Source: an uncultured Lachnospiraceae bacterium (GTDB lineage: Bacteria > Bacillota > Clostridia > Lachnospirales > Lachnospiraceae). From it: DNA of 17,344 nt. The number at the start of each line of letters is the position of its first letter. The stretch's first letter is position 1. Shown one piece after another: positions 16,697 through 17,344 of the stretch. Where the stretch lies: NCBI GenBank assembly GCA_902767235.1, contig CACXGR010000229.1:1-17344 (forward strand), written 5' to 3'. Under the pieces are notes generated by a model that worked only from the letters and a program-made list of their open reading frames with translations, made no database searches and was not told the DNA's origin. Both the position numbers and the translations under genes were made by a program.

Positions 16697-16708
16697 ATTG
16701 TTAACAAT
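16697..16708. promoter_or_regulatory. 12-bp perfect palindrome, candidate operator
   Basis: ATTGTTAACAAT is its own reverse complement and lies between the -10 (ends 16686) and the ribosome site (16712), at roughly +4 to +15 of the transcript. That is a typical place for a repressor to block initiation. No cognate regulator is identified. Confidence 0.45.
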
Positions 16709-16723
16709 TCGAAGGAGTTATAA

Positions 16724-17344
16724 ATGAAACGCAAATTCGCTTTTCTATTGGCAGGATGTCTCATCCTATCACCGATCTCTGCAGGCATGATTTCAGATCC
16801 GGCGCTCGCCGCGGAAACGGAATCATCCGCCGATAAAGTCCCTTCAGAATTTTCTGTTACCGCAGTCATAAGAGACGGCAGCGATACCGTTCTTGACACG
16901 GAACAGGAATACAACATGAATCTGGATGAGTCCTTTCAGATCATTGCTCAGTTCGATCAGGACTCAGCGTCTTCCATCCCGTCTCCGGTCTTCAGCAGTG
17001 ACGCACCCGACATCGTCAGCATAAGCGGCGACGGAGAGGTCAACGCCCTTTCACCGGGAACTGCCCACATAATGATCGAATTTCCGGATATCCCCGCGCA
17101 GGACAGCCTGCGATATACCATATGTGTCTCCGAGCCGGAGGAAGAAGAAGCGGCAGAAGCTTTCGAAGAAGAAGTGGAAGTCTCTGACGAGGCAGCCGCA
17201 GCCGAAGAGCCGGCAGATGCTTCCACTGAAGAAAGCGCCGCAGCCGAAGAGCCGACAGACGCTTCCACCGAGGAGGCCGCTGCCGCTGACACCTCTCAGG
17301 AGACAGCCGCTGCCGAAGAGCCGGCAGACGCTTCCACTGAAGAA
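16724..17344 (+). CDS. Secreted protein with Ig-like domain and Glu/Ala-rich repeats, C-terminus cut by window edge
   Basis: 207 codons are visible and the gene runs off the right edge. A Sec signal peptide (1-30) has a KRK n-region, a hydrophobic core and a likely signal peptidase I site at ALA-AE. Residues about 43-136 look like a bacterial Ig-like (BIG2) domain, with SDAPDIVSISGDGEVNALSPGTA as its hallmark pattern (changes in value, then SPGTAxI). From 137 on the chain is acidic and low-complexity, then repeated 14-residue units AAAEEPADASTEES (158-171, 172-185, 195-207). This resembles the stalk or wall-spanning spacer of a surface protein; any anchor would lie beyond the edge. The start ATG has AAGGAG six bases upstream. 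No specific family is recognised and the function is unknown; surface adhesion or matrix is a guess. Confidence 0.82.
   Translation, partial: MKRKFAFLLAGCLILSPISAGMISDPALAAETESSADKVPSEFSVTAVIRDGSDTVLDTEQEYNMNLDESFQIIAQFDQDSASSIPSPVFSSDAPDIVSISGDGEVNALSPGTAHIMIEFPDIPAQDSLRYTICVSEPEEEEAAEAFEEEVEVSDEAAAAEEPADASTEESAAAEEPTDASTEEAAAADTSQETAAAEEPADASTEE
17195..17344 (+). repeat. 42-bp tandem coding repeats in the secreted protein gene
   Basis: Units at 17195-17236 and 17237-17278 are direct neighbours. A 27-base variant spacer (17279-17305) follows, then a third unit from 17306 cut at the window end after 39 bases. Units differ by a few, mostly silent or A/T-for-A changes. The array probably continues to the right and may vary in number between strains. 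Confidence 0.9.

Noticed and set aside
16751..16762. Lipoprotein signal (LLAGC) in the secreted protein
   Set aside because: The Cys comes after only 11 residues with a very short hydrophobic stretch, and the hydrophobic core continues past it to a good signal peptidase I site. Lipidation is possible but less likely.
16957..17292. A Ser/Ala-repeat open frame on the minus strand at the right edge
   Set aside because: Antisense of the repeat region of the secreted protein; no signal peptide, promoter or ribosome site on that strand.

Overview
The window looks like a chromosomal segment of a GC-rich member of the Clostridia, most likely Lachnospiraceae or a close relative. The reasons are strong AGGAGG-type ribosome binding sites, a MacAB/YknXYZ-style exporter with very long adaptors, a DtxR/MntR regulator, a C39_2-type small protein, and a TPR/AAA-like protein next to glgB. 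I see no insertion sequence, phage gene, integrase or CRISPR array. The taxonomy is inferred from gene style, not from a database search.

Layout. (1) Positions 1-1171 (-): the N-terminal two thirds of a predicted ATPase of the ABC class, running off the left edge, divergent from (2) metF (1349-2212, +), which has an extended -10 promoter. (3) metF converges on a four-gene minus-strand exporter operon. In transcription order this is a short membrane-fusion adaptor (8206-6824), an ABC ATPase (6824-6126), a giant 847-residue adaptor (6136-3593) and an FtsX/MacB-type permease (3534-2275). A single bidirectional hairpin terminator (2219-2267) separates it from metF. (4) A second minus-strand gene cluster reads from a good promoter near 14630 through a TPR/degenerate-AAA protein, glycogen branching enzyme, a DtxR/MntR regulator, a C39-like protein that appears to have lost its catalytic residues, and a cyclophilin, ending in a hairpin terminator near 8411-8446. 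(5) tatD and rsmA (minus) form a short housekeeping pair. (6) On the plus strand, a tRNA-Lys(CUU) gene with its own promoter and terminator is followed by a secreted Ig-like, Glu/Ala-repeat protein that runs off the right edge.

How the genes relate. The exporter operon is a complete transport machine: ATPase, permease and two adaptors. Overlapping or adjoining coding ends indicate translational coupling. The TPR-glgB-dtxR-C39-cyclophilin cluster has gaps of 58, 56, 11 and 20 bases, so it may be one transcript, but its functional logic is not obvious. tatD-rsmA is the conserved Firmicutes RNA/DNA maintenance neighbourhood, here without the ribonuclease M5 gene that usually lies between them.

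Points most worth a second look: the two-adaptor exporter with a roughly 470-residue insertion of helical repeats and acidic linker inside one adaptor's coiled coil; the C39-like protein with Asp and Gln at the expected Cys and His positions; the AAA-like domain without its P-loop lysine; the histone-H1-like tail on GlgB; and the 12-bp palindrome between the promoter and start of the secreted repeat protein.
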